Positions 1 to 10,635 of a DNA stretch of 64,000 bases are shown here, in pieces. The DNA is taken from positions 62,001 through 126,000 of the forward strand of contig JAIXYK010000035.1 in the NCBI GenBank assembly GCA_027490225.1, read 5' to 3'. Each line of letters begins with the position of its first letter. The stretch's first letter is position 1. Source of the stretch: Bacteroidota bacterium. Its GTDB lineage: Bacteria; Bacteroidota; Bacteroidia; M30B66. A program made the translations under genes and the position numbers. Below the pieces are notes generated by a model. That model searched no databases. It worked only from the letters and a program-made list of their open reading frames with translations, and was not told the DNA's origin.

Positions 1-41
1 GCGAATAAAAAAAATAAAAGTTTGAAAGACAAAACGTTGCA

Positions 42-2540
42 CTAAAATTCCATCGTAAATTGTAAAGCTGTTGTTCTTGGTTTTTCTACAACCATTGGCC
101 TGATTGTGTACTCCTCATTCAACAAATTATTTATTATAACAGCTAACTTCATTCCCTTCGAAAGCTGATAACTAATTCTTAAATCTGCAACATATACACC
201 TTTGTTATTTGCTTCACGATACTTTCCGAGACCTGGCAAAGGCGAAGGTGGACCACCTAAAAGTTGAGCAGCCTGTACAAATAAAGTATCTAAGTCAACA
301 AAAATCTTATCTATATTTTTCATGTAACTGTTGTATCGAACACTAACTCCTATTGACCATTTAGCACGAGTCAATTCAACATCCGCTTTTAATAAATGCT
401 GGAGCCTGTATTTTAGTAAATTACCCGTTGAGTCACTCGATGAGCCAGCATAAGTAACAAATTTATTATCGAGCGATTTTATTGGGTAAGGCAGGTTTTT
501 TTCAAGTGATATGGGATTTGAATAAGTGTAACCTGCCAGCAAAGCAATTTGTGTTTTTCCAATTTTACCTAAGCCCATTATTGAAGCGTCAATTCCTGTA
601 ACCTGCGTTCTTCCAATATTTAAAGAGCCAAAACCAAGTCCAAAAAGAGGATCTGCAAATGTTCCAAACTGACCAAAATTAAACTCAATATTATCTGCAA
701 ACTTTTGTCTAAAAACAGCAATATCAAAGTAACCTAAAAAATTACCGATTTTAAATCCTTGCTTAATTCCAATTTCCGCATTCCACGACGATTCCGACTT
801 CAAAGAATCGTTCGGATAAATGCGAATAGGGCCTACTGCCGTTTTTATAAACTTCTCGGCAATTGTTGGGAACCTATAACCTTCTCCAAATGAAACGCGC
901 AAAAACGTCGCCTTGTGAATTTTTAAATTTGCCCCTGCCCTAAAAACAGGTTTCCCTTCTTTAGAGGTTAAAACCGAATCTTCAGGATTAATGCGCGGAC
1001 TTGTAATTGAAAAATGCTCATATCGCGCACCGGCACTAATGGTCAATCTTTCAAAAAATGTTTTCTCTATCTGCGCATAAGCAGCAATATTTCGGTTTGA
1101 ACTACTTGCGGCAGAAGTAATCGTGTCGCTAATATTTCCTTTATATAAATCTGAAACGCCTTTTGTGAATTGATGAACAAGTCCTGCATTAATAGTTAAT
1201 CTTTTCAAAAAACCTTTTTGAATTTGTTTCTGCAATTGATACTCACTATAAAAAAGATCGCTTGTATTACTTTGGTTATTATCGTTATTGTTATTTAAAT
1301 GAAAAAACCTGTTTTTTAAAGAATGTCGAAATCCCTTTTTTCCAACATATTCAATAAACGGGTCTATGTAATAAACGTCTTGTAAAGTTTGTGTTAAAGA
1401 ACCTGGGTAAGCCCTGTACATTCCCGAATCTGGATTCAACCAAAGCAACGCAGACGCAGATCTTGATAACATTGCATTTACATTAACTCCCGCCGATAAC
1501 CCTTCCGTTTTTTTACTTCTCCATCTAATATTTGCATTAAGCCTTGCTCTGTTTTCAAATTCACCCCTTTGCTCGGCTAAAGGATTAAATGTAGTGTCAG
1601 AAACATTTACGGGTGTTGGCCCTTTGTATCCATTATCATTAAAAATGTTGCCCCCAATTACTACATCAAATTGCTTAATCTTTCTTGAATGAAAAAAATT
1701 CACTCCTGTATAAATAGGATTGTTTTTCCCCCAATAAATCGCGTCTTTATTTCTGGGATTATTGTAAAGTCCACTGAAAACGTTAATTTTAGTTTGTGGA
1801 GTGTCTCTTGGATAAGCTGTTCTTATATTGATAACTCCACTAAGCGCAGCCGAACCATATAATACTGATGAAGCTCCTTTTATAACCTCAACTTGTTCAA
1901 CATTTTCAGTAGGAATAAATCCCCAACTTGGTCTGCCAGCATCTCCAGATAAAATTGGTAAACCATCAATTAAAATCATTACACGACTTCCTGCACCAAA
2001 ACTAAAACCACTACCGCTTCTAATTTGTGGTTCGTTATTCACTATAGAAACCCCCGGAACTTGTTGAAGTGCATCAATCATTGTAGTTGTGTTTTTGTTT
2101 TCAATAATATTAGGCTTCAACACTTCCATACTCACGGTAAGCTGTTCTATATTTTGCTCATACTTTCCTGCAGTTGTTACAAATGTTTTAAGTTGCTTAA
2201 CATTCGATTTCAATTCAACATTCATTACTTTCTGCTCGTTTGGAACAAAATCAAAAGTAAATTCCTGTGCTTCAAAACCAACCATTCTAAAAATAAGCTT
2301 CCTTTTTCCCGGCATTAAATTCAAATTATACTTACCATCAATATCTGTAATTACTCCACTTGTTTCGTTTCCTTCTACAAAAACAGCCGCGCCAAAAACA
2401 GGTTCTTTTGTTGCTAAGTCTTTCACAACGCCCTTAATTACAGCCCGTTCGATTTGAGCAGTTAAAAATAAGGGCGTGAAAATAAAAAAGAACAACAAAA
2501 TAGACAGTGTTCTGCGAGTTCTCAACATTGATTGTGGCAT
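42..2540 (-). CDS. TonB-dependent outer membrane receptor
   Basis: An 832-residue outer membrane receptor, probably for a siderophore, cofactor or metal chelate; the substrate cannot be read from sequence. A hydrophobic signal peptide ends near TAQ (about residue 29). A carboxypeptidase-regulatory-like beta-sandwich follows (VIKGVVKDLATKEPVFGAAV, about 34-110), then the plug (PGVSIVNNEPQIRSG, IDGLPIL, VEVIKGASSVLYGSAALSGV) and a long barrel ending in Phe (FTMEF), as is typical of outer membrane proteins. A second in-frame ATG at 2528 begins MLRTRRTL and gives a more compact signal peptide. The gene diverges from dprA with only about 40-50 bp between starts. The family call is firm; the ligand is unknown. 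Confidence 0.93.
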   Translation of the reverse strand: MPQSMLRTRRTLSILLFFFIFTPLFLTAQIERAVIKGVVKDLATKEPVFGAAVFVEGNETSGVITDIDGKYNLNLMPGKRKLIFRMVGFEAQEFTFDFVPNEQKVMNVELKSNVKQLKTFVTTAGKYEQNIEQLTVSMEVLKPNIIENKNTTTMIDALQQVPGVSIVNNEPQIRSGSGFSFGAGSRVMILIDGLPILSGDAGRPSWGFIPTENVEQVEVIKGASSVLYGSAALSGVINIRTAYPRDTPQTKINVFSGLYNNPRNKDAIYWGKNNPIYTGVNFFHSRKIKQFDVVIGGNIFNDNGYKGPTPVNVSDTTFNPLAEQRGEFENRARLNANIRWRSKKTEGLSAGVNVNAMLSRSASALLWLNPDSGMYRAYPGSLTQTLQDVYYIDPFIEYVGKKGFRHSLKNRFFHLNNNNDNNQSNTSDLFYSEYQLQKQIQKGFLKRLTINAGLVHQFTKGVSDLYKGNISDTITSAASSSNRNIAAYAQIEKTFFERLTISAGARYEHFSITSPRINPEDSVLTSKEGKPVFRAGANLKIHKATFLRVSFGEGYRFPTIAEKFIKTAVGPIRIYPNDSLKSESSWNAEIGIKQGFKIGNFLGYFDIAVFRQKFADNIEFNFGQFGTFADPLFGLGFGSLNIGRTQVTGIDASIMGLGKIGKTQIALLAGYTYSNPISLEKNLPYPIKSLDNKFVTYAGSSSDSTGNLLKYRLQHLLKADVELTRAKWSIGVSVRYNSYMKNIDKIFVDLDTLFVQAAQLLGGPPSPLPGLGKYREANNKGVYVADLRISYQLSKGMKLAVIINNLLNEEYTIRPMVVEKPRTTALQFTMEF

Positions 2541-2582
2541 AGAAAGGTTAAACTAAATTGCAATGTACAAAATCAAATCAAA

Positions 2583-3686
2583 GTGCAAGACCAAGATGAA
2601 CTAGTGCATACAATTGCTTTATGCTTAGTGCCGGGAATAGGAAGTATTACAGCAAAGAAACTGCTGCTGGCTTACAATTCTCCACAAAAAATATTTAAAA
2701 TAATGCCTCAATTAAAATTACCTTTTGTAAAGCCTGAGGATATAAGAGTTAAGTGTTTGAACGATTACATAAACAGGGCTCAGCAAGAGATAAAGTTTAT
2801 GCAAAGGTCTAATATCGAGGCCGTAATGTTTAATGAGAACACATTTCCTCATCGATTAAAAAATTGTGAAGACAGTCCTATTGTACTTTACAAAAGAGGA
2901 AATATGGACATAAACAAAAAAAGAATTATAGCCGTAGTGGGAACAAGAAAAGCAACGGAATATGGCATAAAACAATGCGAAACAATTGCAGAAGAATTAA
3001 AAACCCACAACTGCACTTTAATTAGTGGACTCGCATATGGAATTGACAGCGCTGCACATAAAGCTGCAAACAAAGTTAATATTCAGAATATTGGGGTTTT
3101 GGCGCATGGTTTAGATAGAATTTACCCACACGACAACAAAGATCTTTCTAAAAAAATGGAACAGAATGGCGGATTAATTACTGAATTTATAAGCCTTACG
3201 AACCCTGACCGGGAAAACTTCCCAAAAAGAAATAGAATTGTTGCAGGTATGGCTGATGCCGTTATTGTTGTTGAAGCAGGAGAAAAAGGAGGGGCGCTTA
3301 TAACTGCTGAAATTGCAAATTCTTATAACCGTGAAGTATTCGCTGTTCCTGGTCGAGTGCAAGATGCATTTTCTAAAGGGTGTAACGCGCTTATTAAACA
3401 AAACAAGGCTGCAATCTTAAGCGATGTAAAAGACATTGCTTGGTACATGGGGTGGACCGAAAAAACAGAAAGTGGAAGTAAACCACAACAAGCCCAGATA
3501 AATTTTAACTTCTCTGTTCAGGAAGAAAGTATAATAGAAATTATACGAAATAAAACCGAACAGCTAGATGAGATTTCATTAAAATCTGGTTTCCCTATTG
3601 GACAAACCTCATCTATCCTTTTAGAATTAGAATTTAAAGGTGCTTTGAAAACTTTACCCGGTAAACGATACCAATTGTCAACCTAA
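2583..3686 (+). CDS. dprA: DNA-processing protein DprA (Smf)
   Basis: DprA loads RecA on incoming single-stranded DNA during natural transformation. The Rossmann-like core is clear: VVGTRKATEYG, SGLAYGIDSAAHKAA, GLDRIYPHDN, FPKRNRIVAGMADAVIVVEA and FAVPGRVQDAFSKGCN. An N-terminal helix-hairpin-helix-like segment (LVPGIGSITAKKLL) precedes it and a C-terminal winged-helix segment (LDEISLKSGF) follows. No ATG precedes the conserved N-terminus. I chose the GTG at 2583 because family members begin close to the ELVHTIALCLVPGIG block; a TTG at 2532 would overlap the divergent receptor gene and a GTG at 2604 is also possible. The 3' end overlaps the convergent DCC-family gene by 9 bp. Confidence 0.93.
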   Translation: MQDQDELVHTIALCLVPGIGSITAKKLLLAYNSPQKIFKIMPQLKLPFVKPEDIRVKCLNDYINRAQQEIKFMQRSNIEAVMFNENTFPHRLKNCEDSPIVLYKRGNMDINKKRIIAVVGTRKATEYGIKQCETIAEELKTHNCTLISGLAYGIDSAAHKAANKVNIQNIGVLAHGLDRIYPHDNKDLSKKMEQNGGLITEFISLTNPDRENFPKRNRIVAGMADAVIVVEAGEKGGALITAEIANSYNREVFAVPGRVQDAFSKGCNALIKQNKAAILSDVKDIAWYMGWTEKTESGSKPQQAQINFNFSVQEESIIEIIRNKTEQLDEISLKSGFPIGQTSSILLELEFKGALKTLPGKRYQLST

Positions 3687-4082
3687 AAATCGCTCTTTCC
3701 AATTTTCAGGAGGCAAGATGCAAGAATCGGTTTTACCAAACCATTTATATCTGTTTCGAGCAATAATGTCATAAACAAAATCTCTTAAAATTTTGGGGAT
3801 TATGCGAAAGTAACTTAGCCAGCGCTTGCGTCCTTTCGATTGTTTTAATGCTTCGAAAACAGCATCTGACTTTGTAAAAATTCTATTCCCGTCATAAAAC
3901 AATACTGATTCAGGAGCTTCAATAAATCCAAATTGTCCTGAGAGAATTAACTGTTGAGCAAAGTCAGATTGAATTGTTGCAAAAGACAACCTCTTATGAA
4001 TATCCTGTTTCAAAAGAAAACCCACACTCTTATTGCACAAAATGCACTTGCCATCATAAAATACAATTCGTTTTTCTTTCAA
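3678..4082 (-). CDS. DCC-family thiol-disulfide oxidoreductase (DUF393)
   Basis: A 134-residue protein of the DCC1-like/DUF393 family. The diagnostic N-terminal motif is present (FYDGKCILCNKS, with a CxxC pair at about residues 15-18), followed by the usual Q-rich and YDG/SDAV segments (SVLFYDGNRIFTKSDAVFEAL). Family members are predicted thioredoxin-fold redox proteins; a substrate is not known. It starts 12 bp after the ABC-F stop codon and is probably co-transcribed with it. No signal peptide is visible, so a cytoplasmic location is likely. Confidence 0.85.
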   Translation of the reverse strand: MKEKRIVFYDGKCILCNKSVGFLLKQDIHKRLSFATIQSDFAQQLILSGQFGFIEAPESVLFYDGNRIFTKSDAVFEALKQSKGRKRWLSYFRIIPKILRDFVYDIIARNRYKWFGKTDSCILPPENWKERFLG

Positions 4083-4094
4083 AAGCTGTATTAT

Positions 4095-6002
4095 TTATGC
4101 GCTGAGCAATGATTCCCAAAGTTGAACTTCTGTTTCTAAGCTGCCTTTTAACTGTTCATATTCCTTCAACAATAAATTCGCTTTTTGTTGATCGTTATAA
4201 ATATTTACATCTGAAAGTTTTTCTTCCGCTAGTTTAACTTTTGCCTCTAGTGCTGCGATTCTTTCTTCACAATTACGAACCTTAGTTTGTTGTTGTTTCG
4301 CAATTTTATCTTGTTCAGCATTAACTTTTGCAGGCATCGGTAAAGCTGCTGGTTTTACAATTTGCTTTTGAACAGTTTCCAGTTCAACAAGACTTTCAAG
4401 TTTCCTGCTTTGTAAAAATTCAAATATTCCACCAGGAAATTCTCTTACCAAGCCTTTGTTGAATTCATACACTTTATTGCATAATCCATCTAAAAACTCT
4501 CTATCATGAGATACCAAAATCATTGTACCATTATACTTTCTTAGTGCTTCTTTCAAGATATCTTTCGAGCGCATGTCTAAGTGATTCGTTGGCTCATCTA
4601 AAACTAAAAGATTAACTGGTTCTAATAATAGTTTCGCAAGTGCCAGTCGCCCTTTTTCCCCTCCAGATAAAACCCGAACTTTCTTATCAACGGTTTCCCC
4701 ACTAAAGAGAAAAGAACCTAAAATGTTTCTAAGTTGCGCTGTTGTCGTATTCCTTGCAACATTTTCTAAGGTTTCCAAAACAGAGCAATTCATATCTAAT
4801 AACTCCGCTTGGTTTTGAGCATAATACCCAACTTTTACATTGTGACCAATTTCAAGTTTTCCTGTAAAATCTAGTTTTCCTGTAATTATTTTAGACAACG
4901 TTGTTTTACCTTCTCCATTTCTTCCAACAAAAGCAATCTTATCTCCTCGTTCAACTAAAAAATCAAGACCTCTAAGAATTTCTTTTTTATCATAAGTTTT
5001 ATGAATATTCTCGGCTGTAACAACTACTTTTCCGGACCGAGGAGCGTCAGGAAATCTAAAATGCATTGCTGCATTATCTTCGTCTTCTACTTCAAGTCTG
5101 TCTATTTTATCCAACTGCTTTATGCGAGATTGAACCTGCACAGCTTTTGAGGCCTTAGCCCTAAAGCGGTCAATAAACTTTTCGGTGTCTTCTATCTTCT
5201 TTTTCTGATTAATATAAGCAGCCATCTGCTGGTCACGACGCTCTTGCCTTAAAACTACATACCGTGAATATGATGCTTTATAATCTTCTATTTTACCTAA
5301 TGTAATCTCAATTGTTCTGTTTGTAACAGCATCTAAAAAAGCCCTGTCGTGAGAAACCAGAACTACAGCACCTGGATAATTTGACAAAAACCCTTCTAAC
5401 CATTGAATAGATTCTATATCAAGGTGATTTGTCGGCTCATCCAATAAAACAGCATCAGGCATCTGCAAAAGGATTTTAGCCAATTCAACCCTCATTTTCC
5501 ATCCCCCAGAAAACTCATCCAATTGCCGCGTTAAATCTTCCGCTCTAAATCCAAGTCCTAGCAGCATTTTTTCAGTTTCTCCTTCAATAGTATTTCCACC
5601 AATAATTGAAAGACGCTGTCCCGCTTCATTTAATCTCTCAATTAATTCATGGTAGCTGTCTGATTCGTAATCTGTTCTTATGGTAAGTTGGTGGCTTATA
5701 TCTTCTACCTCCTTCTGAAGACTCATAATTTCAGCAAAAGCTGTTTTTGCTTCCTCGAAAACTGTTCTTCCGGAAGCATGACTCATTTCCTGAGGTAAAT
5801 ATCCAATTCTGTAGCCTTGTGGTATCGAAACATTCCCTTTAGTTGGCTCTTGATGTTTGGCAATTATCTTCAATAAAGTAGATTTTCCTGCTCCATTTTT
5901 CCCCGTCAATCCAACTCGATCTCGAGATTGAATCATAAATGATATTTCCTCAAAAAGCGGTATTCCGCCAAACAAAACAGATAAATTTCCTACAGTAATC
6001 AT
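4095..6002 (-). CDS. ABC-F family ATPase (Uup/YheS-like)
   Basis: A soluble 635-residue ABC-F protein with two ATPase domains and no membrane segment. Domain 1 has Walker A GKNGAGKSTLLK, signature FSGGWKMR and Walker B LLDEPTNHLD. Domain 2 has GRNGEGKTTLSK, LSGGEKGRLALAK and LVLDEPTNHLD. A charged linker between them (KKKIEDTEKFIDRFRAKASK) matches the P-site interaction motif of the family, and a C-terminal coiled coil (about 550-635) follows. ABC-F proteins bind the ribosomal E-site; some mediate antibiotic resistance, but nothing here points specifically to that. A TACTTTTG box lies 8 bp upstream of the ATG, so the mRNA may be leaderless or nearly so. Confidence 0.93.
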   Translation of the reverse strand: MITVGNLSVLFGGIPLFEEISFMIQSRDRVGLTGKNGAGKSTLLKIIAKHQEPTKGNVSIPQGYRIGYLPQEMSHASGRTVFEEAKTAFAEIMSLQKEVEDISHQLTIRTDYESDSYHELIERLNEAGQRLSIIGGNTIEGETEKMLLGLGFRAEDLTRQLDEFSGGWKMRVELAKILLQMPDAVLLDEPTNHLDIESIQWLEGFLSNYPGAVVLVSHDRAFLDAVTNRTIEITLGKIEDYKASYSRYVVLRQERRDQQMAAYINQKKKIEDTEKFIDRFRAKASKAVQVQSRIKQLDKIDRLEVEDEDNAAMHFRFPDAPRSGKVVVTAENIHKTYDKKEILRGLDFLVERGDKIAFVGRNGEGKTTLSKIITGKLDFTGKLEIGHNVKVGYYAQNQAELLDMNCSVLETLENVARNTTTAQLRNILGSFLFSGETVDKKVRVLSGGEKGRLALAKLLLEPVNLLVLDEPTNHLDMRSKDILKEALRKYNGTMILVSHDREFLDGLCNKVYEFNKGLVREFPGGIFEFLQSRKLESLVELETVQKQIVKPAALPMPAKVNAEQDKIAKQQQTKVRNCEERIAALEAKVKLAEEKLSDVNIYNDQQKANLLLKEYEQLKGSLETEVQLWESLLSA

Positions 6003-6009
6003 TGTGCCG

Positions 6010-6017
6010 CAAAAGTA
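6010..6017 (-). promoter_or_regulatory. Predicted -7 element for the ABC-F gene
   Basis: The minus strand reads TACTTTTG, an exact match to the Bacteroidota -7 form TAnnTTTG. Transcription starting 6-7 bp downstream would begin essentially at the ATG (6002), implying little or no leader. No convincing -33 TTG is seen. Confidence 0.45.
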
Positions 6018-6059
6018 GCAATTATATAATCTTTATTAGCCCTTCTGCTTATAATAAAA

Positions 6060-6067
6060 TACCTTTG
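6060..6067 (+). promoter_or_regulatory. Predicted -7 element for the DUF983 gene
   Basis: TACCTTTG matches TAnnTTTG exactly and lies 17 bp before the ATG at 6085. It stands back to back with the ABC-F promoter in an 82-bp divergent spacer. Confidence 0.5.
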
Positions 6068-6084
6068 CTAAATAATCTGTAAAA

Positions 6085-6486
6085 ATGAATTATAAAGAAT
6101 CTAAGCTTTATTCAATAGCTACTTTAAGCTGCCCAAGGTGCCACACTGGCCATTTATTTATTAATAAAAACCCTTATAAAATTAGTGGATGGGACAAAAT
6201 GCATACAGATTGCACCCAATGCGGCTTACATTATGAAAGAGAACCAGGGTTTTTCCAAGGCGCAATGTATGTAAGTTATGGACTTGGTGTTGCATTTAGC
6301 ACAGCTATGGTTTTAATAAATCTGTTAATTGGTTTCGATGTATTCATTTTCTTTGTTTCAAACACCATTGGCCTAATCGTTTTTGCTCCTTTATTATTTA
6401 GATATTCAAGAGCAATCTATTTGAATGTTTTTATAAAATACCGAAAAGAAAAGCCTGACGTTTCAAAAATTAACCTTGCCTCCTAG
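6085..6486 (+). CDS. DUF983 membrane protein with zinc-ribbon
   Basis: A 133-residue member of the DUF983 family. It has two CxxC pairs (CPRCHTGHLF and CTQCGLHYE) that probably bind zinc, then the conserved ErEPGFFqGAMYVSYG-like segment and two hydrophobic helices (about 75-95 and 97-115). The family is widespread in Bacteroidota and Alphaproteobacteria and has no established biochemical function. The 3' end overlaps the convergent beta-barrel gene by 17 bp. Confidence 0.85.
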   Translation: MNYKESKLYSIATLSCPRCHTGHLFINKNPYKISGWDKMHTDCTQCGLHYEREPGFFQGAMYVSYGLGVAFSTAMVLINLLIGFDVFIFFVSNTIGLIVFAPLLFRYSRAIYLNVFIKYRKEKPDVSKINLAS

Positions 6487-7228
6487 AGTGCTTCAAATAG
6501 TATTTATAGCCTTTGTTGCGCTTTGAGTTGTACTTGTTGAACTTGTACAAAAATTGAACGTTGATACCTGTCCAAAAACGATGAGTTGGAAAATATTTTT
6601 GATTTAAATTTATGTTTCTTGTCAGATCAGAAAAACCATAACCGCCTCTAATAGTAGTTGATAATGCAAGTTTCTCAGAGAAACTATAAAAGATTCCTAA
6701 TCCAATTACTCCTGAAAAGCTAACATTTTGAAAATTGCTTTTCGTTAATATTGGTATCGGCGGTTTATCTACCCTTGATTCTGATAATTTAACATTTACA
6801 TTTTGTAAAAAAGAAATTTGTGGTCCTATTTCAAAAGCAACCCCTTGATGGTGTGTGGAACAAAGTGTAAATAACAGAGGAACATCAATAAAATTCAATT
6901 TTATCTTGTACTTATAAAAAACATTGGGGTCAGGAGCACCCTCTCCAGGGAAAACCCTCATGTTTTGATTATGATTGGCAAAGAGAGTTTCTAGCTTTAT
7001 TCCATAAATTTTCCTGTGGTAATATCCTCCAAAATCAAAATAAAATGCAGAGGTTATTCCAAAAGAAGAGCTTCCCGTAAAAACATATTCTGTATCTGCT
7101 GCAGCTGTTGAAATTGATTTATTAAACAAAAAGGAAGCTGAATAAGCTGAATTTACTCCAACATGAAAAGTTTGAGCTTTGCTTGAATTCAAAACAAACA
7201 ATATCAATAGAAGTAAATATAATCTCAA
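6470..7228 (-). CDS. PorT-like outer membrane beta-barrel protein
   Basis: A 252-residue secreted protein with a short signal peptide (LLLLILFVLNSSKAQ). An all-beta pattern follows, with alternating hydrophobic residues and repeated aromatic strand ends (GITSAFYFDFGGYYHRK, FSGVIGLGIFYSFSEKL, FWTGINVQFLYKF). This fits the PorT/OmpW-like small barrels annotated as outer membrane beta-barrel proteins in Bacteroidota. The tail after the last strand is basic (NKYNSKRNKGYKYYLK), which is unusual for a barrel terminus and may mean the frame runs past a functional end. No specific function is assigned. Confidence 0.7.
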   Translation of the reverse strand: MRLYLLLLILFVLNSSKAQTFHVGVNSAYSASFLFNKSISTAAADTEYVFTGSSSFGITSAFYFDFGGYYHRKIYGIKLETLFANHNQNMRVFPGEGAPDPNVFYKYKIKLNFIDVPLLFTLCSTHHQGVAFEIGPQISFLQNVNVKLSESRVDKPPIPILTKSNFQNVSFSGVIGLGIFYSFSEKLALSTTIRGGYGFSDLTRNINLNQKYFPTHRFWTGINVQFLYKFNKYNSKRNKGYKYYLKHSRRQG

Positions 7229-7325
7229 AACAATCAGATAGTTTAAGGTACAAATTTCCAGTAAACACCTAAAATAACGAATTAAATTCGATATAGTTAT
7301 TATCGTAAGATTGTTAATTCAATAA

Positions 7326-7361
7326 AAAAACCGTTGATCCTTGTAAGATTCAACGGTTTTT
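7326..7361 (-). terminator. Intrinsic terminator after groEL
   Basis: A perfect 12-bp inverted repeat (AAAAACCGTTGA, 7326-7337 and 7350-7361) encloses a 12-nt loop and is flanked by A/T tracts, so it reads as a hairpin plus U-run on the minus strand, 20 bp after the groEL stop. The symmetry could also stop transcription from the other side. Confidence 0.85.
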
Positions 7362-7381
7362 CGTATTTCAATAAAGAGGTA

Positions 7382-9034
<1,653 letters not shown>

Positions 9035-9038
9035 TTAA

Positions 9039-9317
9039 TTATAAAATCGCGAAAATGTCGGATTCTCGCATGATTAAGTATTCTTTGCCTGAAACTGAAA
9101 TTTCAGTTCCTGCATATTTTCCATAAAGAACTTCATCGCCAACTTTAACAGTCAACGGTTCATCTTTCTTACCGTTTCCTACGGCTACAATTTTACCTTT
9201 TTGGGGTTTTTCTTTTGCCGTATCAGGAATAATAATTCCCCCGGCTGTTTTCTCTTCTGCTGCAGCAGCTTCAACGAGTACACGATCCTGTAAAGGACGA
9301 ATGCTTACATCTGACAT
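9039..9317 (-). CDS. groES: Co-chaperonin GroES (10 kDa)
   Basis: A 92-residue co-chaperonin of normal length. It carries the family's N-terminal [11 protein letters not shown], the mobile loop [19 protein letters not shown] with the hydrophobic III tripeptide that contacts GroEL, and the dome/C-terminal segment [11 protein letters not shown]. It is the first gene of the groES-groEL pair. A -7-like TAGCTTTA (one mismatch to TAnnTTTG) occurs upstream on the minus strand near 9378-9385, but this is weak. Confidence 0.98.
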   Translation of the reverse strand: MSDVSIRPLQDRVLVEAAAAEEKTAGGIIIPDTAKEKPQKGKIVAVGNGKKDEPLTVKVGDEVLYGKYAGTEISVSGKEYLIMRESDIFAIL

Positions 9318-9424
9318 AATTAATTTTTTTAAAGTTAATGTTGATGCCAGCGGTCGTCTAATTATATGCCACCTAGTTTAAAGCTAATATATACTGCAAT
9401 AATTTCCGATATATGTTATATAAA

Positions 9425-9461
9425 ACAAAAACGTGTCAGCCTGTTGTGACAGACTGACACG
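9425..9461 (-). terminator. Intrinsic terminator after the miaB-secG operon
   Basis: On the minus strand, CGTGTCAGTCTGT and ACAGGCTGACACG (9432-9461) form a 13-bp stem with one G-T position and a 4-nt loop, followed by TTTTTG and another T-run. This is the strongest hairpin in this part of the window and lies just after the secG stop. Confidence 0.9.
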
Positions 9462-9481
9462 CAGAATCATCTTTTAATATT

Positions 9482-9838
9482 TTATTTTGTAGCAGGTGTA
9501 CCTGCAGGGGCAGGAGCTGATGCTGGAGCTGGTTTTGCGGCTGGCTTTGGGGCTGCTGCTGCAGGTGCTTCTTGTGCCTTTTGCTCACTAATTGATTGTT
9601 TTGCTTCTGGCGAAGATGACTTATTTGTTACAGTATATGCCATACAAAGTATTACTAAGGTTGCAACCAATGTCCAAGTTGATTTCTCTAAAAAATCAGA
9701 AGTCTTTCTAACTCCCATAATTTGATTACTTGAGGCAAAAGATGAAGAAAGTCCCCCTCCTTTTGAATTTTGAACCAACACTACTAAAATGAGAAGAAGT
9801 GCAGTAATAATAATCAAAACAGTTAATATTGCGGTCAT
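9482..9838 (-). CDS. secG: Preprotein translocase subunit SecG
   Basis: A 118-residue inner membrane protein. Two hydrophobic helices (about 3-22 and 55-73) flank the conserved cytoplasmic loop VLVQNSKGGGLSSSFASSNQ, which is diagnostic for SecG. SecG stimulates SecA-driven export through SecYE. The C-terminal 40 residues are a low-complexity Ala/Pro/Lys tail (KPAAKPAPASAPAPAG). The start overlaps the upstream gene's stop by 4 bp, which indicates translational coupling in the miaB-to-secG operon. Confidence 0.95.
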   Translation of the reverse strand: MTAILTVLIIITALLLILVVLVQNSKGGGLSSSFASSNQIMGVRKTSDFLEKSTWTLVATLVILCMAYTVTNKSSSPEAKQSISEQKAQEAPAAAAPKPAAKPAPASAPAPAGTPATK

Positions 9839-10635
9839 GTTAATTCAGTATTTTCAAGTTTTTTTATAAGGGCGGCAAAGTAAGCGCTTTTTTCTGGATT
9901 TAACAAACCTAATTTTTTGTATACTTTCATTGCCCTTTGAATATCTCCCTGTGCCGCGAAAATATTTGCTAATGTTTCAGAAACAATTTCATCATTATCT
10001 TCAATGCTCTTTTTGGCCATTACCTGAGGAGAAAAGAAAGTTGCTTTTGTGGGTTTGCTAATCCTTGGTTCTGTTTGAATAAATTTTTCTATTAATTCAT
10101 TACTGTTTTGAGGATTATCAATTGTTTTTATAGCAACTTTTGGGACATTTGAATTAGTTCCTGCTTTTTGCAATTGAAGCCACTCTGAAAAGGTATGAAA
10201 AGAACTCTCTTTTTTAATCGTGTCTTCCTTTGGGTCGTTTTTCTCTTCTGCTTTTAAAAGAGAAGTTTCATGAGGTTGACGTTCTGTTTTTTTAGTGCCT
10301 TCTTCATTTAAAAAATTTACATTTTTTTGTAAATCCTTAACGGTGTCTTTTTCTAGAACGACTTCTATCTTCTCCTCTTCAATTTCATTACTAATTGCTT
10401 TTTTCTCTTCATTTAATAGTTGCCAAAGAGTTTTTCTATCATATGTCTGAATAGATGTCCTTCTTATTTGATTACTAAATCGATAATCTTCGCTAGATTT
10501 CAAAGAGAAAGCAAACAATATTTGCGCTGTTTGAAAATATGGGTAACTAATTGTTACTTCTTTTAACTCATTTTCATAAGTAAAAGCATGATTTTGAGGA
10601 AATTTTATACAATTATATATAACCGATTTATTCAT
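9835..10635 (-). CDS. Hypothetical protein with C-terminal TPR-like motif
   Basis: A 266-residue soluble protein; I recognise no named family. The N-terminal third has a Bacteroidota-type pattern (a pre-helical IKFPQNHAFTYENELKE segment, then AQILFAFSLKSSEDYRF). The middle (about 85-145) is charged, Lys/Glu-rich and probably disordered. The C-terminus (SETLANIFAAQGDIQRAM, then VYKKLGLLNPEKSAYFAALI) reads as a single tetratricopeptide-like helix pair. It overlaps secG by 4 bp and touches the lptE stop by 1 bp, so it is an obligate operon member, perhaps with an envelope-assembly role by context. Confidence 0.7.
   Translation of the reverse strand: MNKSVIYNCIKFPQNHAFTYENELKEVTISYPYFQTAQILFAFSLKSSEDYRFSNQIRRTSIQTYDRKTLWQLLNEEKKAISNEIEEEKIEVVLEKDTVKDLQKNVNFLNEEGTKKTERQPHETSLLKAEEKNDPKEDTIKKESSFHTFSEWLQLQKAGTNSNVPKVAIKTIDNPQNSNELIEKFIQTEPRISKPTKATFFSPQVMAKKSIEDNDEIVSETLANIFAAQGDIQRAMKVYKKLGLLNPEKSAYFAALIKKLENTELT

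Noticed and set aside
9318-9420. CIRCE operator upstream of groES
   Set aside because: No TTAGCACTC-N9-GAGTGCTAA inverted repeat is present.
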